Shown one piece after another: positions 13,494 through 24,630 of a stretch of DNA of 64,000 nt; within the stretch, counting starts at the first letter, position 1, and each line of letters starts with the position of its first letter. The notes under the pieces are model-generated. The model was not told where the DNA came from. It made no database searches and saw only the letters and a list, made by a program, of their open reading frames with translations. The stretch spans positions 1,054,001 to 1,118,000 of the forward strand of contig NC_085923.1 in NCBI RefSeq assembly GCF_035222485.1, read 5' to 3'. A program made the translations under genes and the position numbers. The DNA comes from Podospora pseudoanserina. Its lineage: Eukaryota > Ascomycota > Sordariomycetes > Sordariales > Podosporaceae.

Positions 13494-15760
13494 GTTGGCG
13501 GTGGATAGGTAAAACCTGATTGGGCGTGTGGGTGAAAAGTGAAGGTTGATAAGTGTTCGCCCTTGAATTCGGGAGATATGCCGTATATCAGATGTTAGGG
13601 CAATCGGACGATAGGCGATGATATGATGGTTGCTGTGGGTGTTGAATATCTTTGGACTAGACCCTGATGGTGTCTGTTTATAGATCGGGCTCTTATTGTG
13701 TATATCGAGCAATGTCGGGTATCGATGCTGAGTGGTTGCGTAGTTGAGATTTCAAGTGCCAAAGCCGAAAGTCTCACGAAATGAATCCGAAAACCCCCTC
13801 AATAGCAAGCTCATGAGTTGGAGGGATAACACAAGGTTATTAATATGCCGTCTTGTTCAAAGGAGAGGGGGGCAAAACGTCTTTGTAGTGGTGGAGGGCC
13901 GGATATAAGGTGAGCAGAGGGAGGGGCCAGGGAGTTGCCGTGTGTCTGGTACGGTCCTCAAGAGAGGGGCGGAATGCCGAAAAAATCAACGATGACAAGT
14001 ATAACACCAGTCAGCGGTAGGACGGGGAATGTTGGAGAAGATCTGGTGAGGGAGGTGAGTGTAACCGTCAAAGACGAAAAAATCTAGGGCTTCAGTGTTG
14101 AGACGGACGAATAAAAAGGATTCGGAGGGAGGGGACTGATCGGCACCGCCTGATTAGCTGGCTGTAGTGTAGGCCTGTCCCTGGCCTCCCAGGCCCGGTT
14201 TCCGGTGGTCACCAGCCCGGCCCTGCTGGAGAACAAGACGAAATGTGGATTCCTCTCGATCTTCGAAAGCCGGGGCATGCTTTGCCCAACATGCACGACC
14301 TGCCGCCGACGCCGTGCGCTGCAACCAGTAGGCAGCCCAGCGTCAATTGTACAACCCAAGACAGGCCTCGAACGACAGAGTTATGCACCTCTGTGCTCCG
14401 GCCAATGGGTGCCGCGGCAGCTTTCACTGGAATCCTGTTTTGGCTCGCGCATTGAATGTCAACATCGGTCGATCAAAGAGGCAATGATAAGTTGTAACAA
14501 TACCCCAAACGCCCAGAATCTAGACAGAACAGCAGCCAGTGGGCGGCTCTTGGGTGGTGTGAAGGGGTTTGGCTGACGGTTCGAGACTGGCAGGGGTGGT
14601 CATGAAGTCGATATGGGATTGTGTGGGGATGGGCTCGTCTGGATCATTCTCTCTGCAGAAGCGACGATGTATCCTACTGCGTGTCAACGTCGCCAATTCT
14701 TGGCCCAGATAAACGCGGCCGTTGGTAAATCGACCGACGGTCACCGGGCCTGGCACCTCGCCACTTCCGTTGTCAGCTCTCGGGTTCTGTACTGTTGCAT
14801 TGCGCTCACAATTTCAGACTGCTACAGATCAAGCAGCACCTTCAGCTTGTAAGTGTAATTCTTGGAACTTCAAAGGCGGGGATCTCCGTAGGTTAGCAGC
14901 ATCTCCAAAATCTGGCAGTTTTGAAATCGTCATGTTCCAAGCACTTGGGATAAGGGGTAAACTCAAAAAAATATCGAATCACTCTGTTTCCGCCTTCTTG
15001 ATCCCAACACCCAGCCTGCCGGAGCATCCACTACATCCTGTCCATATCCCAGGAGGTCTATGACGATTTACACGTGAGCAAACGGTCAAGGTGGCATCCA
15101 ATGCAACAAGAGATCAGTAAACGTCAGCGACTGCAAGAGCAACCCCCAAGGATCTACAATCAGACCACAACTGAGATATTTGGTAACTGTTTTCAGCTGC
15201 TGTGACATTCAATGGCAGCAGTTCGAACTGTATGTGAAAACTCCCGGTGGCAAAAGACATCACCGGAGACAAGAGATCTGCCATGATTGACCGTGCCGCC
15301 CCCGTACCTCTACGGCTGACAGCTTGGCCATCCTGCCCCGGACTGGACCCGGCCTGTTGTCTCCGGTATCCTCATGTGACAACAGTTAATAATTTTTGAA
15401 GAGAGCACTTCAATGAAGATACGACTACTCGGGATCAAGCCAAAGTTCTTGTGTCGAATTTAAACCTCAGGAATGCAAGCGTTTGTATGCATAATGTCAT
15501 AATGGGATAGATAAACTACCCCTCTTCGAAGATAATCCCGATAGCCTTACGTATGCCAGGCGTCATTTCCTGAAGATCTTTGGGTCAATAGTCTCCGCAT
15601 ATCACTTCGCAATAGTCTCATTCGAGCAAAAAGGTGACAAAGAAGTGATACCTGTGACAGCTGAAAACCCGTCCAAAGTGTAATTACATATCAACCTCAA
15701 TAGACCAGAGGCCACAAAACCGAGTGTATTCAGACCGACTGTCTACACTCCCTCCTCGAT
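13494..15760. other. Intergenic region upstream of the F-box gene
   Basis: No convincing gene. Frames of 70-120 codons near 14084-15063 overlap on both strands and show no domain or protein-like bias. The stretch probably carries the F-box gene promoter. Base composition drifts toward AT to the right, where degenerate repeats begin. Confidence 0.5.
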
Positions 15761-15779
15761 TGTGACACCACGTTGTGGA

Positions 15780-15985
15780 TAAAGAAACTGAGATTGCTAG
15801 GTTGGAGGAAGGCCTTAAAAGACGATTAGCAGGCCCTTAAAGGTCCATATGATTTTAAAGATAACGACATAGGTGTTGAGTATTCATTATAGTCTTTGAA
15901 AATAGTAGAAAGGGCTCAAAAGATCGTGCATAGGCCTTTATAATAGTCAAAAGGCCTCAAAAAGATAGTCGAAAGCGCCTCTGTT
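15780..15985. repeat. Degenerate short tandem repeats
   Basis: Purine-rich imperfect repeats. One copy runs 'atagtagaaagggctcaaaa' onward from 15902 and the next 'atagtcaaaaggcctcaaaa' from 15943, a period of about 41 nt. Looser relatives ('aggccttaaaag', 'aggcccttaaagg') lie at 15811-15845. There is no coding potential. It looks like an eroded repeat, and its origin is unknown. Confidence 0.5.
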
Positions 15986-16242
15986 TTCTTTTTAGCCCTC
16001 AATCTTTATCTTATCCACAGCGTGACTGTCACACCACGCACCGATTGGTGCAACATGTAAAGAAAACCATCAAATAAGAAGTACCGTGGCCTGAATAGCA
16101 CCCCCCCCCTCACAAAACAAAACGAAGGATGACTGCCAAACTCGCTTTTTAAGCATGACAAGTAGTATCTTGATCTTGTTTCAACACACCAACCCAACAC
16201 CCACCCCCCGGATTCTGCTCACTTCTCCAGGTCCATGACTCC

Positions 16243-16990
16243 CTAAACGGCAATCCAGATAAGCATCAACACCACATCCAGCCCCTTGGCATCGCCATCC
16301 CACTTGTAGCTCCACATTCCATCCGTCTTCTCGTTCCAGTAACCGCCCGTCGCGCTGTGCATGCCCCGGCGGCCAGCCTGCTTCTTCGTCGCGGCAGCAG
16401 CCTCGGCGTCGGTGGTGCCTGTACTTGTCGGCTTGTTGAGCTGGGAGGTGGGGACGACGTGCTGGACGATGGTGCTGTTGATGGCAAACTTGTACTGGGG
16501 GGATGAGGCGCCGGCGGGGGTGGCCTCGGACATTAGCGCCTTGAGGACTTTTTGCTGTTTGGCGGCATGTTAGCCATGTTGATAAAGTAAAACCGAGGTT
16601 GGTTGGTAGGTAGTTGGTACGTACGATAATGGTCTCATTCCATCCTGCGGTCTTGGGGTGCTCGTAAAACTCGACGTTCTCGAGAACGCTGTTGCAGGCC
16701 TGTTTATCGCATTGGGTTTTGGTTAGTTCGGGTTGATCGTTCGCAAGGCTATCGCATCTTGGGGGTCGTAATGTTGGGGTGGTTTTGCAGTTGGGAGGTA
16801 AATATCGTGAATCAAATGTTCAGGGCGAGAAAAGAGTCAAACGGGAGGGTCGACGCACATCGGAAGCAATCTGCTCGAGACGCTTGAAGGGAATTGGCTA
16901 TTTGTTGATAAGGTCAGTATTAAGGCATTCCGTGTCGCGGATAAATAAGAAGCCTGGGATAGGTAATCATACAGAGGTAGACTCAGCCAT
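16243..16990 (-). CDS. Tctex-1 family dynein light chain
   Basis: Light chain that binds the intermediate chain and cargo adaptors of cytoplasmic dynein. Four exons: 16990-16973 (6 codons), 16897-16859, 16699-16625 and 16554-16243, giving 147 residues. Introns are 75, 159 and 70 nt with good splice sites (gtatga..atag, gtgcgt..acag, gtacgt..acag). The protein opens MAESTS then PIPFKRLEQIASDACN, the N-terminal helix, and has EHPKTAGWNETIIQKVLKAL, the second Tctex helix. The family's C-terminal beta strands follow: YKFAINSTIVQH, RRGMHSATGGYWNEKTDGMW and GLDVVLMLIWIAV. A fungus-typical low-complexity insert (STGTTDAEAAAATKKQ) splits two strands. The tiny first exon is supported by perfect phase and a Met in good context; other starts would lose the first helix. 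Confidence 0.9.
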
Positions 16991-17440
16991 GTTGTCTGTT
17001 GAACTATTTATTATTATGGTTTGGGTGATTGCCTTTCGCGGGGCTGTTGTTGTGGTGCTTTGGGAGATGCGGTGACAGTGGCTTGCTTGTTTGGATTTCG
17101 TTCGGATGCCCGCGCTCCAAGAACCGTAGCGAATAGGGTGCGTTGTGCCTGCGTTTTAGCCCCAAAGGCCAGAAGCTGCTGTCAACAAAAACAATGGGAT
17201 TAGACACAAACCAAGAAACACACTGCTGATTAGGATGCAAGGAGATGTTAGGAATGATAGTATCTTGTAGTAATATTTACAGCTTGCGTAAGCGCCATTG
17301 TTTGATGACATCTCAACCCAAACACTCTAGCTCTATTGAGGCTTGCTACCAAAGGCGCTCAAATATACGAACAAGAAGGCAAATTCTCTGAATAAAAATC
17401 CAGAGAGTTGGTATTAGGAAAAAAGCCGTGCCTACTTGCT
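16991..17440. other. Upstream flank of the dynein light-chain gene
   Basis: About 450 nt of promoter and leader of the minus-strand dynein light-chain gene, ending where the AT-rich island begins. Short frames on both strands have no features. Confidence 0.45.
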
Positions 17441-17875
17441 CAAGCTGTAGTTAAGTATCTATAAACTATTTACTAAAGCTAAATAAATTACTTATTAAAG
17501 GTAGATAAAGCTAAAGCTATATATTACCTGCTTAAATCTATATATTATTTACAAATAACTTTATTTTATTTATGTTACTGCTATGATATCGCGCGTAATT
17601 ACTACTACTATATTTTGTGCAGTTGTAAATAATATTTGTATATAATTTTATGTATAAAAATCATCTTGTAATTAAAAATTAAAAGTGCATAATAAATAAG
17701 TAAGTAATTATATTTTTAAATATTTAAATAAAAACTAGTTAGGTGTATAGTATATAGTTAAAGTTACGAAAATGCAGTCGAAAAGCTATAATCTCTACTT
17801 ATATAATAGCAGGTAAGCAGCAGGTGTAGCGTAAAATTAGATGTTAACTTTCTAGATTTTTATTTGAAGAACTCG
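17441..17875. repeat. AT-rich, TpA-rich island (RIP-like relic)
   Basis: Roughly 435 nt very rich in A and T with many TA, TTA and TAA steps and no open frame. It stands in sharp contrast to the GC-balanced flanks. In Pezizomycotina such blocks usually mark old repeats mutated by RIP. The element family cannot be told from what remains. It lies between the divergent dynein light-chain and Vtc1 genes. Confidence 0.6.
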
Positions 17876-18027
17876 TCCGTTATACTCAAGGCTCTCAACA
17901 GCTCTGTAAGAGGCTAGCCACAGCTCCATGATCCCCACCACTTTTGGAGAGCAACATCAACTTTTCAGCCTCGCCTTTAGTTTGGAGAGTCCAGATGGTC
18001 TGGGCGCTGCGCGGCAACGAAGCTCAT

Positions 18028-18079
18028 CACGTGAGCCCTTCAACACCAACCACTCAAAACCAGGGACCAGACCCACGTG
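18028..18079. promoter_or_regulatory. Two CACGTG sites upstream of the Vtc1 gene
   Basis: CACGTG at 18028-18033 and again at 18074-18079, 46 nt apart and about 320 and 274 nt before the Vtc1 start codon. CACGTG is the binding core of the bHLH phosphate regulators Pho4 (yeast) and NUC-1 (Neurospora). VTC genes are known phosphate-starvation targets in yeast. Function here is inferred, since other bHLH factors share the core. Confidence 0.5.
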
Positions 18080-18347
18080 CATTCGTGTTTCGGCTGCAAG
18101 CGCTGCGGGGACCCTCTGACGTTGTGTCTCATTGATCAATATTGAAGCTTCAACCTCTGCGCCCCCAACTGGCACCATCTGGAGCACTTGCACTGCGGCG
18201 CAACAGCTTTTTCCAGTCAAAACAGCACCACCATACCAACCGGCTCAATCTCAACGGTATCGCCAAAACATCTCTTTAGATAATCGAGTTCCTATCTATA
18301 TACCACCCACCGTCCGAACGGATAATTATACACACACCACCGTCACC

Positions 18348-18799
18348 ATGTCCAGCCAACCACTCCTCCAAACCGCCCCAGGTTTGTCTCTCTCTCTATT
18401 TCACCGCTACCAATTCTCAAAATCTAACTTCTCGCCCTAGGCAAGCGCATCGCCCTCCCCACCCGCGTCGAGCCAAAAGTCTTCTTCGCCAACGAGCGCA
18501 CCTTCCTCTCATGGCTCAACTTCACCGTCATCCTCGGCGCCCTCGCCATCGGCATGCTCAACTTTGGCGACCGCCCCGCCTTCATCTCCGCCTTCTTGTT
18601 CACCGGCGTGGCGATGGCGACCATGATTTATGCCCTGATAACGTACCACTGGCGAGCAAAGTCTATACGGATGAGGGGGCAGGCCGGGTTCGACGACAGG
18701 TTTGGCCCCACTTTTTTGGCGATTATTCTGCTGCTGGCGGTGGTGGTCAACTTTGTGTTGAGGATCACGTACTCGCATCAGGAGGGGGAGAAGCCTTGA
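18348..18799 (+). CDS. VTC1: Vacuolar transporter chaperone subunit Vtc1
   Basis: Small membrane subunit of the VTC complex, which makes polyphosphate from ATP and moves it into the vacuole. Two exons, 18348-18381 and 18441-18799, with a 59-nt intron (gtttgt..cctag), give 130 residues. After a short cytosolic arm ([20 protein letters not shown]) comes the conserved [19 protein letters not shown]. Three hydrophobic spans follow: [32 protein letters not shown] and [18 protein letters not shown], with the charged loop [19 protein letters not shown] between the last two. This is the DUF202 architecture of Vtc1, and length matches the yeast protein. There is no SPX or polymerase domain, so it is not Vtc2-4. 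Two CACGTG boxes upstream suggest phosphate control. Confidence 0.93.
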
Positions 18800-19430
18800 G
18801 TTGGAAGAGGTGGTCTTTTTGGGATGGAGAGTAAAGGGAGGGAATTGTGGGGGGTGAGGGGAGGGAACAATGGTGTTGAGAAGAAGGCTCGGGCCGTACT
18901 GGCATTCGCTCTTGTGGCTTGGGATCGGTGTAACAACAACGGAATGATATCTTACTGGGGCCTGTTGCGTGAATTTGGACTAGTATTCGCATGGCATTGT
19001 ATAGCATTGCATTGGCTGCATGGTAGTTGGGTGTCTTGGTTTAGATTGTATATGAGAGACGCGGCGCATTTTTTTTTCTATCAACGTTTCAATTGATATA
19101 GTTGGAGCTTCGTAAGAGGCCACAATTTCATGAGGCCAATGGGAATAATATTCACAGCTCCAGTAACCTGAGGTTGGTTCTCGCACTGTTGCTGCCCATT
19201 CTACAGAAGTCATACATGCAACCCTTGTCTTCTAAGAGGGAAAAGAAAAAGAAAGAAAAAAGTCCAGATCCTGTAGTGGCAGACCCTTCTGCCCGCGAAA
19301 TAATGCCGGGTATCATAAAATATTGCCAAACGCCGTGACTCTCAAAGGACCGTGCCGTTGACGCCTCGCCATGAACACTCGATCCCACATAGACCGATTT
19401 ATGCTTCGCCCAAAGTGACCTCCTAACCTC
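18800..19430. other. Convergent 3' flank between the Vtc1 and Alba-protein genes
   Basis: About 630 nt between two convergent stop codons. It holds 3' untranslated sequence; small frames on either strand have no features. There is a T-run near 19070-19077 and a purine run near 19239-19260. Confidence 0.5.
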
Positions 19431-20276
19431 CTAACGAGCCATACCATCCTTCCTGTGCCGGATATCATCGATAGTTTGCTCATTTGTTTGAGCGCCCACG
19501 TTTGCCAAGACCCTGAGCTCCTCCAATGGAACCCTCGATAAGAGAACCGTCATATGCGCCTTGTATTTTGGTTTGGCCGGGTCGACAGCCTGCTCATGAA
19601 TGATGGGTCTCATTGATTCAAAATACACCTCCTCCGCAGCACCACCCTCAGCATTGCCCTGGTGACAGTTTCCCTCGCCCTCCACATCCATGTGTGTCTC
19701 CTCCACTATCGAGGGGAAATCGTCGGCTGCCTTCTGCATCCGAGGGTCGTCGTACACCACCGTCTCGCTCAGGATGTTGTACTGGTACCACTTTTGCTCT
19801 GACTCGCCAATTCGCCTCCTGATCAGTTCCGCAATGGAGATAAGCTTGTTGGAGGTGGTCGACTTGGCGCAAAGAAGCACCACGCCGGGAAGGACTGTGT
19901 CGTCCCAGGCGCTGAACCGGCCGAGGTGCTGGAGGGCCTTGTCGACGTGCTTGTATATGCTCGTAGAGGGGATGACACTCATGGCTTTGACTTCGTATTT
20001 GGGGACGATTCTCTCGAGGACGGGGTTGAAGATCTGAGCGAAGGGGCTTGCATTTTGTGGGTTTGTTAATGACGAAGGTAGGAAAGTTTGTGTTTGTGAC
20101 TGGATATTGTGGGATGAGCGTCCTTCTACTCGGCCGGTACCGGTTCGCTTCTTTTTCGAGGAGGGGGGATTGGTATCGTCGCTGTGGAATTTGCGCTTTC
20201 CAGGCAGCGCTGCTGACTGTGGACGCATGGTATCTTGTGGACTCTGTGTGGATGGGAAGGCTTGCAGTGCGGCCAT
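19431..20276 (-). CDS. Alba-domain (Rpp20/25-like) nucleic-acid-binding protein
   Basis: Single-exon frame, about 281 residues from the Met at 20276; an in-frame Met at 20342 would add 22. After a disordered Lys/Ser/Thr-rich arm with a basic patch (SSKKKRTGTGRVEGR), residues ~90-165 match the Alba fold. They read YEVKAMSVIPSTSIYKHVDKA, then GVVLLCAKSTTSNKLISIAE and LIRRRIG, typical of fungal proteins related to the Pop6/Pop7 and Rpp20/Rpp25 subunits of RNase P and MRP. An acidic segment and a second conserved stretch (KPKYKAHMTVLLSRVPLEEL) close the protein. A role in binding structured RNA or chromatin is inferred from the family. An unusually long open frame (19648-20532) overlaps it on the same strand in another frame and is treated as a shadow. 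Confidence 0.78.
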   Translation of the reverse strand: MAALQAFPSTQSPQDTMRPQSAALPGKRKFHSDDTNPPSSKKKRTGTGRVEGRSSHNIQSQTQTFLPSSLTNPQNASPFAQIFNPVLERIVPKYEVKAMSVIPSTSIYKHVDKALQHLGRFSAWDDTVLPGVVLLCAKSTTSNKLISIAELIRRRIGESEQKWYQYNILSETVVYDDPRMQKAADDFPSIVEETHMDVEGEGNCHQGNAEGGAAEEVYFESMRPIIHEQAVDPAKPKYKAHMTVLLSRVPLEELRVLANVGAQTNEQTIDDIRHRKDGMAR

Positions 20277-20342
20277 ATGCTTGTATGGGTGGGTGGAAGG
20301 GGTAGTATCGGGTCTGACAGTTGCTGGTGAAATGTTGCGCAA

Positions 20343-22683
20343 AGAATTGGATTGTTGTGTAGTTGATAGAAGCCTGCAGCTGAGGCTGGCCGTTGCTCAG
20401 AAAATCCAATGCCACACGCCGCTCGGTCATTATTTGACGCGTAAAACACTGTGGGGTTGACAGGTCATTATCGATAAGATTGATAAGACTTGCCATCAAA
20501 GAAGAGGCAGGAGCAGAAGTCAACGCGCACAACTATCAATGCGATCTTCTGAATTTGTTCAGAAGAAGAGCCATCTTGACCTATTGTGAATTTATTTAGG
20601 AGCCTTCAGTTCTGTCTCGATGGTCATCTTATTCTCAGCGAGTGCAAGGTCTCAGGTATACACGACCTTATCATCAGACAACAACAGCAACACAAACAAA
20701 AGATATCCGTATCGATATTCTAATGCAGGAAGGAGCAACCAGAAGTATTCAATCGGGGTATTCTTGAAGACCCGAAGAGCTGCCGCATTTCTTATTTTTG
20801 GTCGGTCATTTGTTGTCGCAAGACAGAAGGGCGAGGCTATCAGCTGCCAGCTCGACTCCTCTCATATGTGTTAATGCTCTGCACCTGTTGTGAAAGGCTG
20901 CATAATTTCGAGTGTCGAGATTGGGTCCTAACAGTTTGCTCCATCCAGTCTCCCTCAAACCCAGCCAGCCTTGCGAGTGACATGTTGCTGGTTGGGGCCC
21001 AAGCTCCAGTGTCAGCGGGCCCACACCTGTGTTCCTAGCGTTGATAAGCACACTCCCCAAAACATATGCACATAACGGGTTTGCAGCTCTGGCATAACAT
21101 ATGCAGCTACCCACATCAGCCAACCTTAATGCACGATGAGGGTCGAAACAACTCAGGTTTCGGCCCGGACAACTCCTCTTGAGGCGTCATGCGATGTGTC
21201 CACTGATGACATTTTCAAACTTTGCGATACGGAGTGTGCTGGTGGTGTTTTACGGTGCAACTTTGGAGTTGGTATCAGCAAACACGAGGTGGGAGAAATG
21301 CATTCATAAAAACAGAGTCGCAATGCCATCGCAAATGACGGAACATGGCAATCTGGGTAATACACATGCCCAGCCAACCGTAATTACAGTACGGATCTCT
21401 CTGCCTCCTGAATGGGACCTATCACATCAAGGGATGGCTCGCTATTCATGGATCCGATAACAACTGGCCCCCGAGATGCGTGCGAGAGCTCGCACACCAC
21501 CTTGTTAGTCGTTTGCGTGGCGCACTGCCCTCCCTCTCCTGCCCCCCGTCTCACGCACTGTGCAGCTCGATGGGCAAGCTTCAAGGCTCCAGACCAGCTT
21601 AGCTTTGCGCCGGCTGCTCCCAACGCTCCAGTTTTCGTGGAGAAAGGCATCTGTCAGATGGGGAAGGCTTGTAGCGGTGAAAGAGATGCGAGGGACCACG
21701 TCAGAGTGTGCTGTCGTCTCCTAGTCGCCTGTCTACACCGTGTTTTTGTTATCGCCGACCGTTGTGACGTTTCTCGCTGCCATGTCTGCGTCTTCAAGAT
21801 CTAGGGCTTGGCGTGGTCTCTGTTCGGCACCAGCGCCGCTCTGTTGCGTCTTCCTGGAGCCTTCGCGCTGCTTCCTTCCCCGGCTGTGAAGCTGCACACA
21901 GCTCATGCAAGACAAGGCGCCCCGCTCTGCCCCCATGGCGCCGTGTGGTGCCAGCCAATCACATGACACAAACTGAGGAAGGGGGTGGTGGTCCGGGCGT
22001 GCGTTTGTGACTAGACCCCTGTCCCCTTGCATCCACTTTTGCCTCTCTGATCCAACTTCTCAAACAATTTCCCCCTTGGGTGCAGCGTCTCCCCTTACAA
22101 CCCGCGTGACAGCGCCCATCACCCCCCAACTCTCTCCATCATCTCGCAACAACCTCAAGCTTCCCAGCTGAACCACGCAAAAACCTCCTCGAAAAACGCA
22201 TCGCGACCCAAACTTTGTTGCGTTTTTTATTCGCGCACTCATTTCGCTGCATCTTTTTTTGAACAAAGTCTCTCCTTTCTGCTCCCGACAGACTGTCCGC
22301 GACGCTTTAACTAGCTTTCGCGCGCATTGCACCTCGCTGTTGACGAGCACTTTCATTCCAGCCATCGCAAGGCAATCGCGACACTTGCGCAAGCTCCAGA
22401 GCGAGGGTGGCGCCAGCATTTTGCCTCTGGTCTGACCCTGTTTCCCGGCCGCTTCTCAGGCCTCGCCCACTGCACACCCCAAGTCAACCCACGGACCACC
22501 CTGCAAGCGACCTCGGAGGTTACGTCAGCCTTGCTCCGACGACCAATCACCGTCTCCGGCCCACGCTTCAACCACTTCTGTCTCGGCCGCTGCTGCCTGC
22601 CTTGCGACACGCCATCGATAAAGAAGAGTCAAGACGTGCTGGTGCCGCCTTCTCTTTCTCCCCCGTCACTGTCTTTTTGACAC
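20343..22683. other. Divergent promoter region, Alba-protein and Ahc1-like genes
   Basis: 2.3 kb with no supported gene. The right half (about 22040-22683) is pyrimidine-rich and GC-rich, and probably forms the long 5' leader of the Ahc1-like gene. It contains several short upstream ATG frames. A CCAAT box lies at 21955-21959. No RNA gene was found. Confidence 0.5.
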
Positions 22684-24630
22684 ATGCAGGCTCTTGTCCA
22701 GGAATCGCCCATGTTTCGCTTTTGGTCCAACGACCCAAGGGGAAGCAACAAGACAGTAGAAGATGGTCACCTGCTATCAACGTGTCCCGGTTCCGCTGTG
22801 AATGCTCCCGGCGCATCCTCTGAGGAACCTCTCACACCCATCTCACCCAAAAGGCGCCGACCGAGCTTTGTCAATACCACCGCCTGCCCAACAGCCAAGC
22901 GCATCAAGACGGAAGAGCATCCCGGTGGTCTGCCGTCGCCCACCTCGGCATGTGCCGATAACGAGGACAAGAACATGCTGCGCGGGTCCAGCAAGAGTTC
23001 CGACCTCGAGCGTGCCAAGGATGCGATCCAGTACCAGTTCGGGCTCGAGATCCTCCTCAAGCACGACGAGCTTCGACTCATCGACCAGGAGTTGGCCAAG
23101 TGCCAGATTGCGCTCGAGCAACTCCGCCGGTGTCACCTGATTCCCTATCCTGTCCAATGTCCGACTCCCAGCCAGATGCTGGAGATTAGCAGCGGAAAGG
23201 GCCCCGTGCTTCAACCAAAAGTCGGTCAACCCGTACCCAAATGGGCGCCGCCTTTTGGTGTTGTCGACGGCCCTTATGCCCGTCATTATGCTAAGTGGCT
23301 TATCCCCGATCCCATGTTTGATGGCATTCAGCCCGAGGCCCCCGGCCTTACAGAGACTGGCCGGGCCAGAAATATCACGGCGGAAGGTAGGGCGACGAGG
23401 AACAGCATGTCGGATGCGGGCAGCTTTGGCAAGCAACGCCCTGCCCGTGGAAACGCAGGCCAGAGGCTCAATGCCCTATCCAGTGGATACCCTCCGGTCA
23501 AAGACAAGCAATCCCCGTGCACTGTCAAGCGTTCTGATGGCCTTACGGTCAAGTTGGTGTGCATCGACTGCCACAGATGGGACTTTTCAAGCACCCAAGG
23601 CTTCATCAACCACTGCCGTATTGCTCACAGACGGGATTTCAAGAGCCACGAAGAAGCCGCTGTTCATTGTGGTCACCCTATCGAGGTTGATGACAGCGGA
23701 ATCATCGTTGCCGATGAGAACAAGGGCTGTGCGCCCACGCCCTCCGTTCCCTCTGGATTGATCCATCCCCTGGCCCGTAAGGAGTCTATTTCTGACCAGC
23801 AGGCTTACAAAAACATCCTTGCTCGCATCAACGCTTCGCTGGAGCTTTACCATGCCGGGAAGCTGCCCAATGTTAAGTGCATACCCCGTGCTCGCAAGCC
23901 GTCAGGGTCTAATGCCGCCGGGTCGTCCTCTGCTGGTTTCGTTGCTTCTTCCGATGCGCCTTATCTGTCCCAGCTGATGCAGAAGAAGAAGTTGAGTGGT
24001 AACCTGAAGGATGAGTTGAACGAGGCCAAGGTCAAGATGGATTGGGATATGCTCTCTCCTGGCGAGGACTCTGATATGGATTTGTGTTCTGGATCGGATC
24101 GTGCTGCAACACCAAACAAGGTTTCCGGCTCAGTTGCGCGGACGCCTGCTGTTATGCGGATGCCGGCACGCTCTGCTGTGTCTCCCTCCCAGCCACCAGT
24201 TGTTCCCCGCCCCGCCAGTAGCAAGAGTCAGGCTTTGGCTGCCGCCGCTGGTGCTGGTGCCGAACTTGATGCCGACTCGCCAGAGACCCCGAGCTATGAT
24301 GATGAAATGGATGTGGAACTGAGCCCCAACACCATGGCCAGCAACAATGCGCCTTCTTTGGTTAGTGACGATGGAGAATATGACGACTCGGACGATGCTG
24401 CTTCCGACAGTAGCGATGCCATGGAGATCGAGTCGGTCTCTGATGTCGCCGAGATCAACCTTGAGGAGGACGTGGATGTCCGTGACAGTGCTCCGCGGCC
24501 CATCCAACACTGCCGCAAAATAAACAACACAGACAAACTGAAAAAAGATGAGAACAGGCATGTGACCTTTGTCAGTCCAGGTCCTGTTCCTAAAGCCAAC
24601 ACCAAGGGGATGCGGAAGCAAAAAATGTAG
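22684..24630 (+). CDS. Ahc1-like C2H2 zinc-finger protein (ADA histone acetyltransferase complex type)
   Basis: Single-exon protein of 648 residues. At residues ~290-335 it has KLVCIDCHRWDFSSTQGFIN followed by HCRIAHRRDFKSHEEAAVHC. This is the Ahc1-like finger, with CxxC, paired His and a conserved helix, in a fungal family that includes Ahc1 of the ADA acetyltransferase complex. Residues ~100-155 form a Glu/Leu-rich helix (ERAKDAIQYQFGLEILLKHD) likely used for assembly. A conserved segment (VPKWAPPFGVVDGPYARHYA) follows it. Downstream are a SHPLARKES-like stretch, basic patches and long acidic runs (DDGEYDDSDDAASDSS), as in nuclear chromatin factors. The first ATG at 22684 is used; an in-frame Met at 22714 is possible. 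A role in histone acetylation is inferred from the family, not shown here. Confidence 0.8.
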   Translation: MQALVQESPMFRFWSNDPRGSNKTVEDGHLLSTCPGSAVNAPGASSEEPLTPISPKRRRPSFVNTTACPTAKRIKTEEHPGGLPSPTSACADNEDKNMLRGSSKSSDLERAKDAIQYQFGLEILLKHDELRLIDQELAKCQIALEQLRRCHLIPYPVQCPTPSQMLEISSGKGPVLQPKVGQPVPKWAPPFGVVDGPYARHYAKWLIPDPMFDGIQPEAPGLTETGRARNITAEGRATRNSMSDAGSFGKQRPARGNAGQRLNALSSGYPPVKDKQSPCTVKRSDGLTVKLVCIDCHRWDFSSTQGFINHCRIAHRRDFKSHEEAAVHCGHPIEVDDSGIIVADENKGCAPTPSVPSGLIHPLARKESISDQQAYKNILARINASLELYHAGKLPNVKCIPRARKPSGSNAAGSSSAGFVASSDAPYLSQLMQKKKLSGNLKDELNEAKVKMDWDMLSPGEDSDMDLCSGSDRAATPNKVSGSVARTPAVMRMPARSAVSPSQPPVVPRPASSKSQALAAAAGAGAELDADSPETPSYDDEMDVELSPNTMASNNAPSLVSDDGEYDDSDDAASDSSDAMEIESVSDVAEINLEEDVDVRDSAPRPIQHCRKINNTDKLKKDENRHVTFVSPGPVPKANTKGMRKQKM

